Shown: positions 29,529-40,779 of the stretch, in pieces
Numbering within the stretch: position 1 is the first letter of the stretch
Layout of the letters: each line of letters starts with the position of its first letter
Source: Cytidiella melzeri
Taxonomy: Eukaryota > Basidiomycota > Agaricomycetes > Polyporales > Irpicaceae
Direction of reading: 5' to 3'
Assembly: GCA_022592445.1 (NCBI GenBank)
Contig: JABYQR010000344.1
Location: 1-46,017, forward strand
Length of the DNA: 46,017 nucleotides
The notes under the pieces: generated by a model
What the model saw: only the letters and a program-made list of their open reading frames with translations
Told to the model about the DNA's origin: nothing
Database searches by the model: none
Made by a program: the position numbers and the translations under genes

Positions 29529-32144
29529 ATGTCCGCCACTATAAGGCTCAAGTACCTCGCTCCGCACCGTCCACACCTCAACGGAGGTGTTATTCGAGTG
29601 CAAGCTGAAGACACCATTTGTGAAGTGATAGAGTCAATTTGTGAAAGTTATCCCAATTTGGGCAGCGCCGACATAACCGACTTGTACAAGGTCAGAGAGG
29701 TGCAGTGTCTCAGCTGTATCTGCACTGACATCAGGACTCTCCAGTGTTCCAACTTTCTCCTCAAACCGACGGATACTCGGTGTGAACGCGCACTGACTGA
29801 ATTAGCCGCGGGCAAGTTCGAGAGACTCGATGAATTCGACACCGTCGGCGAGCACTTTTTGGCCAATGTCGATGCTGACCGCAGTGATCAGCTTGACGTG
29901 GTCATCGTGCCGAAGGTATCTTTCGGGGATGGCATCCATACGCTCGCAGCGAGCGAGTACGACAGATTCAAGAAGTATCAGGAGACATTCATCAAAGTCT
30001 CACAGCATGACAAGTTCGAGGAAGGCGATGTCCAGCTGAACGCAATACAGGAATGTCCGCAAGAACGAGTCCCCGAGTTCGTAGCGAACTTCAAAGATCT
30101 GCTCACCAAGCAAGCAATCATTCCCACAGAGGTGAGTATGATCATTGTCGTCCTTTCCTGATTATTGAGTAATTCAATACTGGCCAACCATCAGTTTCAA
30201 TTTCCCGGCACCCCTGACGGTGTATACTTATCGGAGGATGAGGATCCTCAGCATAGCGTATCTCAGCAGGAGGGCCATTACCGGCTTGCTGGTGAAACAG
30301 AAGCGGCTCATATTCAATGGTTGAGATCTTTAGATTGGGAAAGACTTTGGCGGTCACCAAACTTCAAGGGGGCTCTCGAAAGTGCTCTAAAAGAAGACAC
30401 ATTCCATGCACTCTACTCCCTCGGTGTCATGCTTGATCTCCCCGAAGATACCAAGCTCACTGTTAGGCGGTACGTATTCATGCTTGCCTCGCTTCTTGCA
30501 ATTAAACAGGGTCCTTGGCAGAAAGATGCAATCATGGCCTTTCATGCTTATCATTACATCCGCTGAACACGACGCAACTTCCAGACTCGAAGAAAGATAT
30601 CGAACCTACAGACCTAAGAGCGACTTTTCGATTTGGAGTTCGGGTCTCCCTCGCCTACTTGTAGTCAACTCGACTCAACCTGGAAACGAGCTCATGCCTT
30701 TTGACCAAGTCAGACTCCTCCTGGCTGGAGCCTCTGTCGTTCGTTTCGCGAATCGAGGTGTGGCCGAGTACAGTCAGGAGACGAATTTTGTTCTCGTATG
30801 CGTATATGTCGAGGACAATGGCACGACCGTCCGCTATTTACTTTTTCAAAATTCTAGGGACAGCGCCGTACGTTCACCATTCTTCACCCAATTCAAGCGT
30901 CTGAACGGGTCATCCTTAGGTCTACTACACCAAGGACACTTTTCTTGTAAGCAAGTCTCAAGACCGTGTCATCTTTGCTCGCGACTTGCATAATCTCTCG
31001 TATATGTTAGGCCGTAGCCCTGAGGACAACGACACGAAGATGAGGGTTAACGAGTTCACGCAGGATGTTTGGACAGCAAAAAGATATTACAACCTGCCCT
31101 CCGCCCATTCCAGTTTTACTAAGAGCAAGAACAAGAGGCGTAGGCCCAACGAAGATGACCATGAAGACAACAACGGAGGAGGTACACGAGGAGAGTCTGC
31201 ACACGCGGACGAGGACGAAGGCGCGCTTCTGAGGTCGATTGGATATGGAGTGGAACCGGATATTTACGTCGATGAAAGCGGCGGTGAGTGGGGTTCGTTG
31301 TGCGAGGTGAGACGGTGTTCTATAATGGTTACCGTGGTATAAGCGCTCACGCACGGTCTTTTAGTATCCGGCGCACATCTTATCTGTGTACAAACTCTCG
31401 GACAGGAGGATGAGGTTCATCGCGAAGAAGGTTCGCAAGGGTTCCGACGAGCTGAAGATCCTCCAGCTTCTGAAGACTACCAAACCAACCTGTGATCATG
31501 TCATCCATTTGTATGACTGGGTCAGCTCACCGTCCGAGTCGTGGATAATCTTGCCCGAGATGACACCTATTGCGAACTACCTCTCTATCAAGCTACATCC
31601 GTACACCGCACGTGTTTGCTCAGGCCTCATCTATGGTCTGGCTTATCTGCACAGGCTATCTATCGCCCATTGCGACATCAAGCCCGCCAACATTGTTGTC
31701 GACCGCTATTTTTGTCCGAAGATCATCGACTTTGATTGCGCCATTCAGCTGAAGGACGAAGACGAGGAAGTTGTTGGTTCGTGTGGGACGGAGGGCTGGA
31801 CGGCGCCCGAGGTGTCCGACTCTTCATTATACAGCCCACTCCGGGCTGACCGATGGTCATGTGGGCACGTCATCTTGTACCTGCTCAATAAGGCAAAGAC
31901 GGATGGCGGGCGTTTACGTGCTTTTGCGCTGAAGCTGGAAGCGATAGATCCCCGGCGGCGACCAACGCTGGCCGATTGGCCTGTGTTGGAGTCTGCGCCG
32001 GTTACCGAATCCGTACAAACAATCCGCCCTCACAGTGTTATACCAGAAGCTGTAGAGACTCCGGTCGCGAAGAAACGTAAACTTCGGACGCAGCACAGCG
32101 TGGACTTGCTTCTCGAAGCGCCGCAACATACTGCTGTGCATTAA
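29529..32144 (+). CDS. Crinkler-type header fused to a protein kinase domain (6 exons, 782 aa)
   Basis: Exons: 29529-29690, 29745-30131, 30195-30469, 30510-30867, 30920-31306 and 31365-32144, summing to 2349 nt. Residues ~1-130 form a ubiquitin-like header with TDLYKV, then CERALTELAAGKFERLDEFDTVGEHF and VIVPKVSF, which resembles the Crinkler (CRN) N-terminal domain. The middle (~180-480) includes an acidic/basic linker with KKKRRRP-like charge (KSKNKRRRPNEDDHEDNN), a possible nuclear localisation signal. The C-terminal ~250 residues are a kinase: FIAKKV with the ATP-binding Lys, DELKIL with the helix-C Glu, SIAHCDIKPANIV with catalytic Asp, IIDFD in place of DFG, and GTEGWTAPEV. Oomycete CRN8 is a known header-kinase relative. 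No signal peptide. The header assignment is by pattern and less certain than the kinase. Confidence 0.8.
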
Positions 32145-33141
32145 ATGGAAAACATGCACGATAGGCTCCCTGCAGTGAGTATGTCACGAATTACTAGCCT
32201 ATGACCAGTTTCAGTCTCCCTTTCTCTCTCGCTGATGAAACGAAAATATATTGTTTGTACATTTAGACTTTATTGCGATATCCCAGTTCTGCGACCAAGT
32301 ACACCACTCCGACTCGCCGCCATCAGGCGTTCGGCTTCCTGACCCCAGTGGATAGCTGAGCCCACTTTCCATTTCTCATATTGTACATGAGCGACGTGCG
32401 CAAGGCGGTCAACGCAGAAGAATTGGGGAAGTCAGCTAACAGGCCCTGAAGGTGAAAGTTACACTCCCAAGCGGATGGGATGTCGGGCGGATATGAGCGC
32501 GGGGTATGTCGTCGCGGCGACGAAAAAAGGGAATGTGGCGATTTGAGGGATGGGCGCGCGACGAAAAAAATATATCACTGAGATGGGTGTGAAACACCGC
32601 TCCGACAACCAGCCCATCATACCATCTGTCTATAGCCAGTTTATCTATAGCAGCAATAATAGACATCGAGCGTACATAACCACTACTATATGCACAGTTC
32701 AACTATCTGACCAACAGCTTATGGGTGATTGAACATGCACAGTGTGAGCACAAGCCGCGAGAGACTCGGCAATAGACATATTGATCCCTCTTCGCTTGAG
32801 CCTGAGCTGAACTGGACAGAGCTGAACGAACAAATGACATAGTTAAAACAACAACAACAACATGTAGATACAACTAATTCAGAGTAAAATCATCATTACG
32901 AAGGGGCCACACCTGCCATCGTCCAACATAAAGATGTAGAGGCAATACGCAATATGCAGCAAAATCGATTTATACATACAACACTAAATTGTCTACGTTT
33001 GGAATTCAAGAGTGTACATGCAAGAGATACGAACTAAGATGACATGCATGAACAATGTCAGCAAGATACAACCCATGATGGGAATAAGCCTATCCGATCC
33101 AGTGTAGAGCAATGTTTCAAAGAAGAGATTGGCTACCAGAT
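32145..33141. other. Intergenic between convergent genes
   Basis: About 1 kb between the stop of the kinase gene and the stop of the carrier gene on the opposite strand. It holds a small AAC microsatellite (aacaacaacaacaaca at about 32847-32862). No gene seen. Confidence 0.4.
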
Positions 33142-34704
33142 CACCTAGATTCGCCAAGGGTCCTAGTCCAATCGACGACGTTCTTCAACTGCTCAAAGGT
33201 AATGAAGATGAGCATCGTCGTGGGCTGCAGCCGAATCCATGCCGGAACCCATCCCTTGAACATGAACATGGAGCCTTCGGTTCGCAAGGAGCGGCGGATA
33301 AGTTCCATCGTCGACTAGGTATTTATTATCAGTGGAAGAAGTCTTAACATGCTCAAAAGCGTCCTACCTTGCCCTCTGCACCTGAAGCAGACATAATACG
33401 ACTCTGAAAACCGCGGCGTTGTGGGTTATTTATTCACATTCTCGTTAAAGCACAGACGCACCTTCAAGACATCGGCAGGCGAGCATACAGTCGTGGCAAC
33501 CGTACCCTACATAACGAACAATCAGCTATTACTGAATCTTGGCGGGTAATGAATCCAGGCAACGGACCGCTGCAAAGCTGGCAGCCGTGTGACAGAAGAT
33601 GTTGTCTTCAAAATAGCTTGTTTTGAGCAGTTCCGCTTTGAAGAAGTCATAGCTGGACGAAACCGGGTCATGAGAACAGAACCTAGTGCGAAAAGCGTTC
33701 CGAGAACTCACGACGCCAGCTGACTTGCGTTCATCAAGACAGCACGGACAACGTTCGGGCCGACTCCGCGCATCAAGGATGAAGTGCCTTCCTCGCGCAC
33801 CATCTGTATCGTAAAGCCACCATGAACTATGTCGTGTGATACAAGAAGCAATTGTACTCACACGAAAGAGAGCATCGAAGCAATTCTTGTAGTTCAGACG
33901 CTTCTCTATAGGCTTAGCAGCATCGCCTTGCATCCGGACCTACACGAGGGTTAGAACGAGTAGCCTCCACGATTGTCAATTGAGTACCATGACGATTTCT
34001 AAACGTGAGAATAAGTTAGAACGTCACATATGAAAACAATGCGTGAACCACGAACCTCCAGGATTTCCGACAATTCCGGCGATGCCACCGGCTAGATTGA
34101 CAATCAGAATTGCCACCCTCGGATAATCTCATGAGCACCCACCCATTGAGCCTGCAGCGGCAAGCTTCCACGCTGGTGCGTTGGGCCCAGCACCTATCAT
34201 CTTTTTCGACTCGTCGTAAGCCCAGAACCGACATACTGAGTAGCTCATTTGGCGCATCCACGTTCCGGATATGCCATCAAACAAGCCTCGGTAACCTAGG
34301 GTTTGACCGTTCAGCAAAGTAACTTGTGACGTATTTGCGATATACAATTGCGCTCACCTCCAGTAGCTACCGTCTTGCGTAACGAGGCAATCATCTTCTT
34401 GTCTCCTGTCGCTTGTAGACGAACCTTCGTCAAGTCGAGCGGACTGAGAGGAAGTACAGCCGCATCAGTAGCTCAACTATCTTCATCGCGTGTACATCTA
34501 GACACATACTGAGTTATTGAAGCAGCGATAGTCGCCGCCACACCTATTACAGGGAGAACGCCGTTCAGGACCGAAGAGTGAACAAATCGCTGAACACCAT
34601 CGCTTACCTCCTAACCAGAACGGGTATGGCTTCTTCTTAAGAGGTGGCATTGCAACAGGCACTGCAGCTTCATCCTTCACCACTGTGTGCGATGCGGTCG
34701 CCAT
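33142..34704 (-). CDS. DIC1: Mitochondrial dicarboxylate carrier (SLC25 family)
   Basis: An inner-membrane exchanger of malate/succinate with phosphate. The start at 34704 gives MATASHTVVKDEAAVP; PYPFWLGG then leads into helix 1. The three carrier repeats show the SLC25 signatures: HPLDLTKVRLQATGDKK, NPGEIVMVRMQGDAA and SPADVLKSRIMSASG. The second repeat is typical of dicarboxylate carriers, as is RGLFDGISGTWMRQMSYSVCRF after the first. KGWVPAWIRLQPTTMLIF is seen near the C-terminus, which ends WTRTLGESR. The gene is split by many short introns (the first donor is at about 34607); I did not fix every exon. Helices and motifs appear complete. A close relative such as an oxoglutarate carrier is a less likely alternative. 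Confidence 0.9.
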
Positions 34705-35513
34705 GGTTGATCTGAAAGCTTCGGGGGGTTATCGCTACCAGCAGTGCAGTACGAGGTAGATCTTGCGCAGGAAGCCTTGCACTCGAGGAGAGCGAAACCA
34801 GATGTTCCCGTAAATAGATCAGACGAAGGGCAAGTCTGCTGAGCTTTATCAGGATATCGAGGGTGTAGTAGGCGAGTGAGAGAGACCGGTTTGAACCGAG
34901 TGTGTTCGAGAAATGCAGGAAGAGGGCCGGATATCCCTACTAGTGAATGCGGGACGGGCTACCACGCTATCCTCATCAGGAGGGTCGGGTGACCGCATAC
35001 GCATACGATCTACCCATGGCCTAATGAAGCCGGATGTTTTTGTGCAATTGTCACATATTCACGCCCTGGTGTACAATACTAGGCACTGCTAGAGCAGGAG
35101 CACCAAGCACCATGATCCATTGAGCCCAGCCATGTCTCTTGCACGAGTTGGAGAAGCCTTACTAGAGAGGAGGATTGTGGTCGTCGGCATAAGGGTTCGC
35201 TCAGATCGTCCCGGAAATAAATCGGAATAGGTCCAGGATTTAAAATATTAATATTAGCTAACACCTGTGTACATGTCACGTTAACGACATGTCACACACA
35301 GCAGACTCTTCGAATTCATGATGTTGCTTGGTGAAAGCTGCAAAACGCGAACCAATGTTGGCGCGCATAGAGGTTGGACGTATTGAACGACTTTGAATAA
35401 GCTATGCAGCCATTAACGATAAGGTCCTCATGTTGCAGTGACATTACAAAGTGTAGTACGATAATGTTCATGTAAGGAGTGAACTATGCTCGGTAGCGAC
35501 TCATTTGGTAGTT
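34705..35513. other. Intergenic, promoter side of the carrier
   Basis: About 800 bp with no gene recognised; the carrier promoter should lie just right of 34704 and the 3' end of the aspartic protease gene just left of 35514. Confidence 0.4.
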
Positions 35514-37486
35514 CTAAAATACAACAATCCATGCAGAGGACAGACCGACGGTAAGGAGTGCACAGAGGGCGAGAATCGTTGTAGATATACTCGACCGGGA
35601 CATACTGCCTGAGGAAGAGCTTTCGGGCGATACTGTGACATTTAGCGGGAAGGACGAAGCCTGCGGGACGCCACCTACTCCGGTAGCAGTAGCAACGTAC
35701 GTGCCAGACGGTGCAGCATCTGAAGTAGCTGAGCACAGGAGTTAGGGCCATAAGGATGACCAACGACGAATTACCTACCTGGGAAATTGCCAGAGTTCAC
35801 ATCAGCAGCGTCAACCGCGTCTTTGAGCAAATCGCCAGAGTTTCCGGAGACAGTAGACAGTAGACCTATACGCGGCGGGTCCTCCGAGGGTCGAGTCAGG
35901 TTTCCGTAGTGGAAAGCCACTAGAGCACTGATGCGGGATGTAAGACCCTGATCCACAAGTCTGTTACTTTCACTTACGACTTTATAAAGGGATCTCCAAG
36001 ACTCCAGCTGTAGAGAAAGCCTTCGCCTGGGGGATCCGTGATAGCCAAATTAGCAGAGCACCACTCCACTGTATCTGCGTACGACTGGCGGACGAAGTCG
36101 CGAGAGTCTACTGGAAACATCTGGCCGCCAATCTGAAAGGTAAGAGTATGTGGCTTGGCACATTCAAAGTTTTCGCCTCCGAGATGGTCGTAAATCTCCG
36201 CTATGACATCCTGTGGTCCACGAATGAGTGAATTTCCCTATGTTGACATCGGTCAGTCTTGGACTACCAAATCAACTGAGACAGAATCTTGCCGTGTCTA
36301 CGAGCGCGGATAGAGTTATGGTTGAAGGTGACAGTGATGACCGTGGTAACTTGATGCCATCGAAGAAAACGTCATCAACCGCTATTTCCCAGACGAGTGG
36401 AAACACCTGGAGGAACACGATGAGACTATGAAGTAGGAATACAAAGGTTCAGCTAACCTCATTCGGCGCTCGTGGATCGGGAGGCAACCCGCCTTCTTGA
36501 ACAGAATACGCACGTAAGGGAACCCAGGTAAGACTGCCTGACTGTATGCCTGCTGGAAGCCCTCCGATAGACAGCAAACCGACGTTCCCGCCAATGGTGA
36601 GGGTATCGCGCTGTAAGGTAGTTGTAAACATCGGAGACGCTAGCCCATTTTCGCCAACTAATCGAGAGAACAGAGGGCCGTACGTCGCGAACGAGTCTAT
36701 TACCTCAGCGGATGAGAAAAGAGGCGGTATTTGTCGCTTAGAATGTGGGTTAGAGGGGCCTAGAATAAAATCGAACGAAGGAAATGCTGGACGATCGCGT
36801 TTAGTCGGCGGGTTATTGCTCAGCTGTGCTTGCAAGAGTTGTCGCCATAGAAGACTGATAACTGGAAAGCCTAGGCCGAGAATACCTGCTGATCCAGTCT
36901 CCAGTACGGTGGTATTTGTGTCGGTGATCGCAGCCAGATACTGCTGATGAGCCATGAGACCTGCTAGACTGACATCATCTGTCCCAATGGGTCCTGACGC
37001 GTGAGTACCTGTATGCGAGTCGCCATAGAGCAGTTGAATCTGCTGTCCTGTTGGTTGGAACGAAGATTGCTGATACAGAGGAACAGTCGAGGTGCACGAA
37101 GCGCACTGGTTTGAGACCACCCAGAGGTCGGCAGAGCCAGTATCTGATAAACGTGATGAGCGCGCCCGCTAGCAGGGCTGTTGAATCACTCACCCAGTAC
37201 TAGAGCTGTTTCAACACCTCCGATCTTGACCAGGACATTGTACGTGCTTGCGCACGGAGCTCAATTCAGTCACGCTCGCTGGCCCGCAGTGCGGACAGAC
37301 TCACACGTCCATGAAATCACCGGTCCCTATACTGGCTGTTCTATCATCTCTCTTCTCAGAATAAGAACGCCGCACCTCCCTCCTCACCAAAGGTAGGTGG
37401 TATGAACGCGCCGTATTCGCAGTTGCCTGTGCGGAAGTCGATAGGTCGAACCAGAACAGCGCCACAAGAGCCAGGTGCAGAATCAT
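35514..37486 (-). CDS. Secreted aspartic protease, pepsin family A1, C-terminal anchor
   Basis: An acid endopeptidase. The start at 37486 gives MILHLALVALFWFDLSTSAQA, a signal peptide, then a basic propeptide (VRREVRRSYSEKRDD, possible processing sites). The first catalytic motif VLDTGSADLWVV is split by an intron inside the DTG context (a 49-nt intron ending near 37132). The second motif reads ALVDTGNSLIRGP, so Asn replaces the usual Ser/Thr after DTG. A GILGLGFP flap-side motif and the usual hydrophobic pocket residues are present. The C-terminus is Ser/Gly-rich (VSPESSSSGSMSRSS) followed by a hydrophobic stretch STTILALCALLTVGLSSAW, consistent with a GPI signal or a membrane anchor. It probably acts at the cell surface or in the wall. 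Several introns are present. Confidence 0.9.
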
Positions 37487-38062
37487 GCCAGTAGTGAGAC
37501 CGAGGGGTATTATAGGGTTACAGGCAGATGTTCGTGAATATCATAAGTTAGCGAGAGAGAATTCCTGGGGGCTGCTGCCCAGCAGGTATAGATATCGAAG
37601 TCGACAAGGTGGCGAGAGACAAGCAAGTTCAACATGGCGAACGGGAGAAGTTTAAGTTGTGTAGTGGCCCGCACCGAATCGGCACCTTCTGTTGCCGGCC
37701 GCTACAGCGTGTGGGATAGACTATATCAGAGAGTATTGCACGTTATTAACGTTGATTACCCAGCTATATACATTTTATACCCAGTTAATAACTCATATCA
37801 GTAAATTTGAACTCATACGGGTTGACACCCTCACTGCAGAGCCAATAGCCCGTGAATTTCGCCGGTCAAACGTGTTAGGGAAGTGGATTCGCACTATAAG
37901 GAGTTGAATGTCGACGAAAGTTGATATCGAGCGAATATCGCGGGGCGGTCGTTAAAATGACCTCGTTGAAATTTCACCGCTGCCGCGGCGCCGGCGCCAT
38001 AATATATAACATCATCTGCTACGTACATATATATTTACATGTATAACTTATTGGCGACAGTT

Positions 38063-38094
38063 TCTGTAAGGGTATTCATCTGTAAGGGTATCCG
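38063..38094. repeat. Two tandem 16-bp units
   Basis: Two back-to-back units share the first 13 bases, tctgtaagggtat, and differ in the last three (tca, ccg). A short palindromic stretch (tctctca-ca-tgagaga) follows at 38095-38110. No function can be assigned. Confidence 0.8.
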
Positions 38095-38288
38095 TCTCTC
38101 ACATGAGAGATACATGTTCCCATATGATTATCGCGTATACTACACCATCTGAGATTATATGATTAAATTTTTGCTGTGGCCAGAGTTTAGGCACCCATTG
38201 AAGCTGATGCTAGAGTATATCAACTATAACTTACCAGCAACAGTTTTCTCAAGGAAAACCTTTCTTTGAGATTAAGGAGTGTATGTAT

Positions 38289-38335
38289 CACCGCACATCA
38301 GGCTCCATTATTATTGAAAAATAGTTGTTAAATAT
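38289..38335 (-). repeat. Left copy of ~47-bp inverted module
   Basis: Read on the minus strand, 38 of 47 positions match 40183-40229, and seven of the nine differences are transitions. Together they frame the membrane-protein gene in inverted orientation. They may be ends or pieces of the same old mobile element. Confidence 0.6.
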
Positions 38336-38465
38336 CTTGAATATTATTTACCTATTGTGCGAATATCCTTGGTGCCCAATATTGGTGAGATATTCTGTAA
38401 GGAAATGTGCGGGACGGCCACATTGGGCAAAGAAGCTCGATAGAGTGCGGCGCGCGTGACAGAGA

Positions 38466-39905
38466 ATGTTCGTTTTGGCAGCTGAAGAGCTTGCTGCTCT
38501 TCTTCGACGTCCAGGACGATGGCTTGCACGTACTCGCCTTCGTCCGCCGCCCCTCTTTCTCTCTCTCTCTCTCTTTACCACCACCACCCCCCCCTCCCCG
38601 CCCTCGTGCGCGACGACCAGCCGTCTACACTCGTTATATGCCGTATCATTAATTTTCTACTCGCAGGCAAACATTGCCTAGTCCTGGACATCATCCAGAG
38701 CACTGCATACGTTGCAATGACGATCGTCAGCGACGGCCTGATCGCAAGTGTTACGCCGTCAATCATTCCTCTCTCCTCTGACTTTGTTCGCAGGGGTATC
38801 GAACATTCGTTGTCTGGGGAAGAAATGTCATTCTCGCAGGCTTCCTGGCCCTCCTCATTGCTGCAGATATATGTCAGTCTTGTCTTCTTTTTTCCCCGTC
38901 TCGCATCGAATATTCATTGTTGACTGACAGCACTCGGAGCATACGCCGTGTATCTCCTTGCGGCGACTCGCCCAGGCGACGATGCACTCGCGGGATGCGT
39001 TACCGACCGTGTCAAATGGTTTTATGCCGTAACACTAGTGGTCAATCTGATTTGCACCGGTGAGTACCGGTATTCTTCACTGACAGTGCACTTCACTTGA
39101 ATGCATTTTGTGATCTCCTCCTTTAGTTCTCATCGCTCTCAAAATATGGCGCGTGCAACGCGAAGTTGATCGATACTCGCCCGCCATCTCTGCCCTGCGT
39201 AATGGTAGCTCTTCCAAGAAAAGCAAGCGGGCAGGTTGGTTTCGGATGAGGGGATGGATGCCTGGCGATCGCTTGATCCTGGTAGTCGTGGAGTCTGGTG
39301 AGTATATGTCTTTTCGTGGGCGGGAAAAGCCATTTTGACACATGTTCATGTAGCTGCGGTGTACTCGCTTCTGCTCGTTATCATGATTGTCATGAGCGCT
39401 TTAGGTGCATCAGGGATGCTCGCCATGCTCAATTTGGTATGTGCTCTTCAACCTCACTCACGAACCTGCTGTGACTTATATGCTATGCCTCAATTGTAGA
39501 TTGCGCCTATTATCGTAAGTAGCCTCGAACTGTACACTGCTCCCGCCTCAAGTACTGATAGGAAGTCAGGGCATCGTTTTCTCAATGGTCATCATCCGAG
39601 TGTCAGTCGACCGCACGCAATGGGATAGCTTCAAGATCTCGACGCACCTTAACTTTGTCATGTCGACAGCTCAAGGTCGGCCTCGGTCTCGGCATCGGCG
39701 TAGCGGACGACTCGACAAAGCTGCAGATGCAGCCCAACAAGATGTGATGAATGCGTCCTTGGAAGATCTCGAGACTGGCGTTGGAGCAGTATGTGTTCCA
39801 GGGCTATGTCTGCACATGGGGATGGTGATGGATGACAGCGGGTTCGGCGAGTTGATAACGTTGGAAAAGTATCCGCTTCCGTCCATTCGCGTTCAAGGTT
39901 TTTAG
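38466..39905 (+). CDS. Multi-pass membrane protein, basidiomycete 7-helix family (8 exons, 317 aa)
   Basis: Exons: 38466-38529, 38667-38743, 38794-38872, 38931-39059, 39127-39297, 39354-39436, 39500-39514 and 39570-39905, summing to 954 nt. Several helices are seen: NVILAGFLALLIAADI, FYAVTLVVNLICTVLIALKIW, AVYSLLLVIMIVMSALGASG and IIGIVFSMVIIRVSV. The core YRTFVVWGRN is typical of a large unnamed basidiomycete membrane family. The intracellular tail is basic then acidic. One exon is 15 nt and the second intron starts with GC. The usual first helices of the family are not found upstream; the ATG at 38466 gives a short soluble lead, so the gene may be 5'-truncated or have an exon I missed. Function unknown; a receptor-like role is possible. 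Confidence 0.75.
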
Positions 39906-40097
39906 TGCCGACCGCCTTCGATGACAACAGCAAGTACATTGATTCTCGTACACACGTCATGTATCCGTATACGTACAGTCTGCACACATATATGGAATTA
40001 CTGTCAACTGCCATGAGAATGCCGAGCTGAATGCGAGCGCGAGAACCGCGATATAGGGCGGCGGCCGCTGGTCATGAACTTAAAATATACGAGCAAT

Positions 40098-40140
40098 ATG
40101 ACAATGATATGCGGTCTTTATAAGCATATATCATTGTCAT
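40098..40140. repeat. 13-bp perfect inverted repeat (stem-loop)
   Basis: The arms atgacaatgatat (40098-40110) and atatcattgtcat (40128-40140) are exact reverse complements with a 17-nt loop. There is no U-tract typical of a bacterial terminator and no gene end nearby, so a role is not claimed. Confidence 0.85.
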
Positions 40141-40182
40141 GTTCTTCGGGCGCATGTAAAGAATATGTGAACAATATCTCAT

Positions 40183-40229
40183 ATATTCAGCGCCTATCTT
40201 TCAATAATAATAGAGGCTGACGTGCAGTG
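40183..40229 (+). repeat. Right copy of ~47-bp inverted module
   Basis: This is the partner of 38289-38335 in inverted orientation, 38 of 47 positions alike. It lies about 280 bp right of the membrane-protein stop codon. Confidence 0.6.
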
Positions 40230-40422
40230 TATGTAGATATAGCTGCATATTCTTTTGTATATCCCACATTATCAAAGATTATAATTGTACTTTTGTTGTG
40301 GATAGCATTTAGGCACTCAGACTCATTGTGGTAGTACATTGCATGGTTTCTGAGCTGTCCTGCACTGCTTCATCAACATCTGAAGCATAGAAAGCACCAT
40401 CAGCCCCTCCACTCCCATCAAC

Positions 40423-40772
40423 TGTTAAGACTATATAATATAATATGTAGTTTCCCACGCCTTATTACAAGGACACTTTAAGGTAGCAGAGTTCCCACAA
40501 TCTTGATATGGGAATTATGCAGCCGTATATGGAAACTCCAGTAGTAATGATCACATTAGCTGAGACGTACAGATATGGGTTGTGTAGACTAAGTAGTATT
40601 AGAAAGGTATGAGCAGTAGTGCACAACACTGAGCCTTAGGTGAAGGTGGTGGTCAGACGAAGAGATGGGGATCAAAAGTGGTACTCATGCATTGATCAGA
40701 GTAAGTGTTATATACGGTAACTAAGCGCGCGATCAGTGCGGAGTCTCAATGGAGTCTCAGTATATTCGAACA
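40423..40772 (-). repeat. Copia 3' LTR (about 350 bp)
   Basis: The segment begins TGTT and ends AACA on the plus strand, the TG...CA ends of an LTR. Directly outside its right end, the minus strand carries GAAGGGGAG, a polypurine tract that precedes the 3' LTR of copia elements, and the copia coding remnant lies beyond it. The left end is the only nearby TG with a matching TGTT and is less certain than the right. Confidence 0.7.
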
Positions 40773-40779
40773 CTCCCCT

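Larger units (their letters stand above)
37487..38465. other. AT-rich intergenic region with small repeats
   Basis: About 980 bp, clearly more AT-rich to the right of 37980, without a gene. It contains the protease promoter, a 16-bp tandem pair and an approximately 47-bp module shared in inverted orientation with 40183-40229 (listed separately). Confidence 0.5.
39906..40422. other. AT-rich spacer left of the copia LTR
   Basis: About 520 bp, no gene. It contains the right copy of the inverted module and a perfect 13-bp stem-loop. A short stretch near 40290 (ttttgttgtgg...tttaggcac) resembles 38166 (ttttgctgtgg...tttaggcac). Confidence 0.5.

Noticed and set aside
38560..38600. CT-rich then CCACC-rich run
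   Set aside because: It lies inside the first intron of the membrane-protein gene and serves as a polypyrimidine stretch; no need for a regulatory or repeat call.
40098..40140. Stem-loop as a terminator or small RNA gene
   Set aside because: No U-tract, no nearby gene end on a fitting strand and no promoter features; kept only as an inverted repeat.
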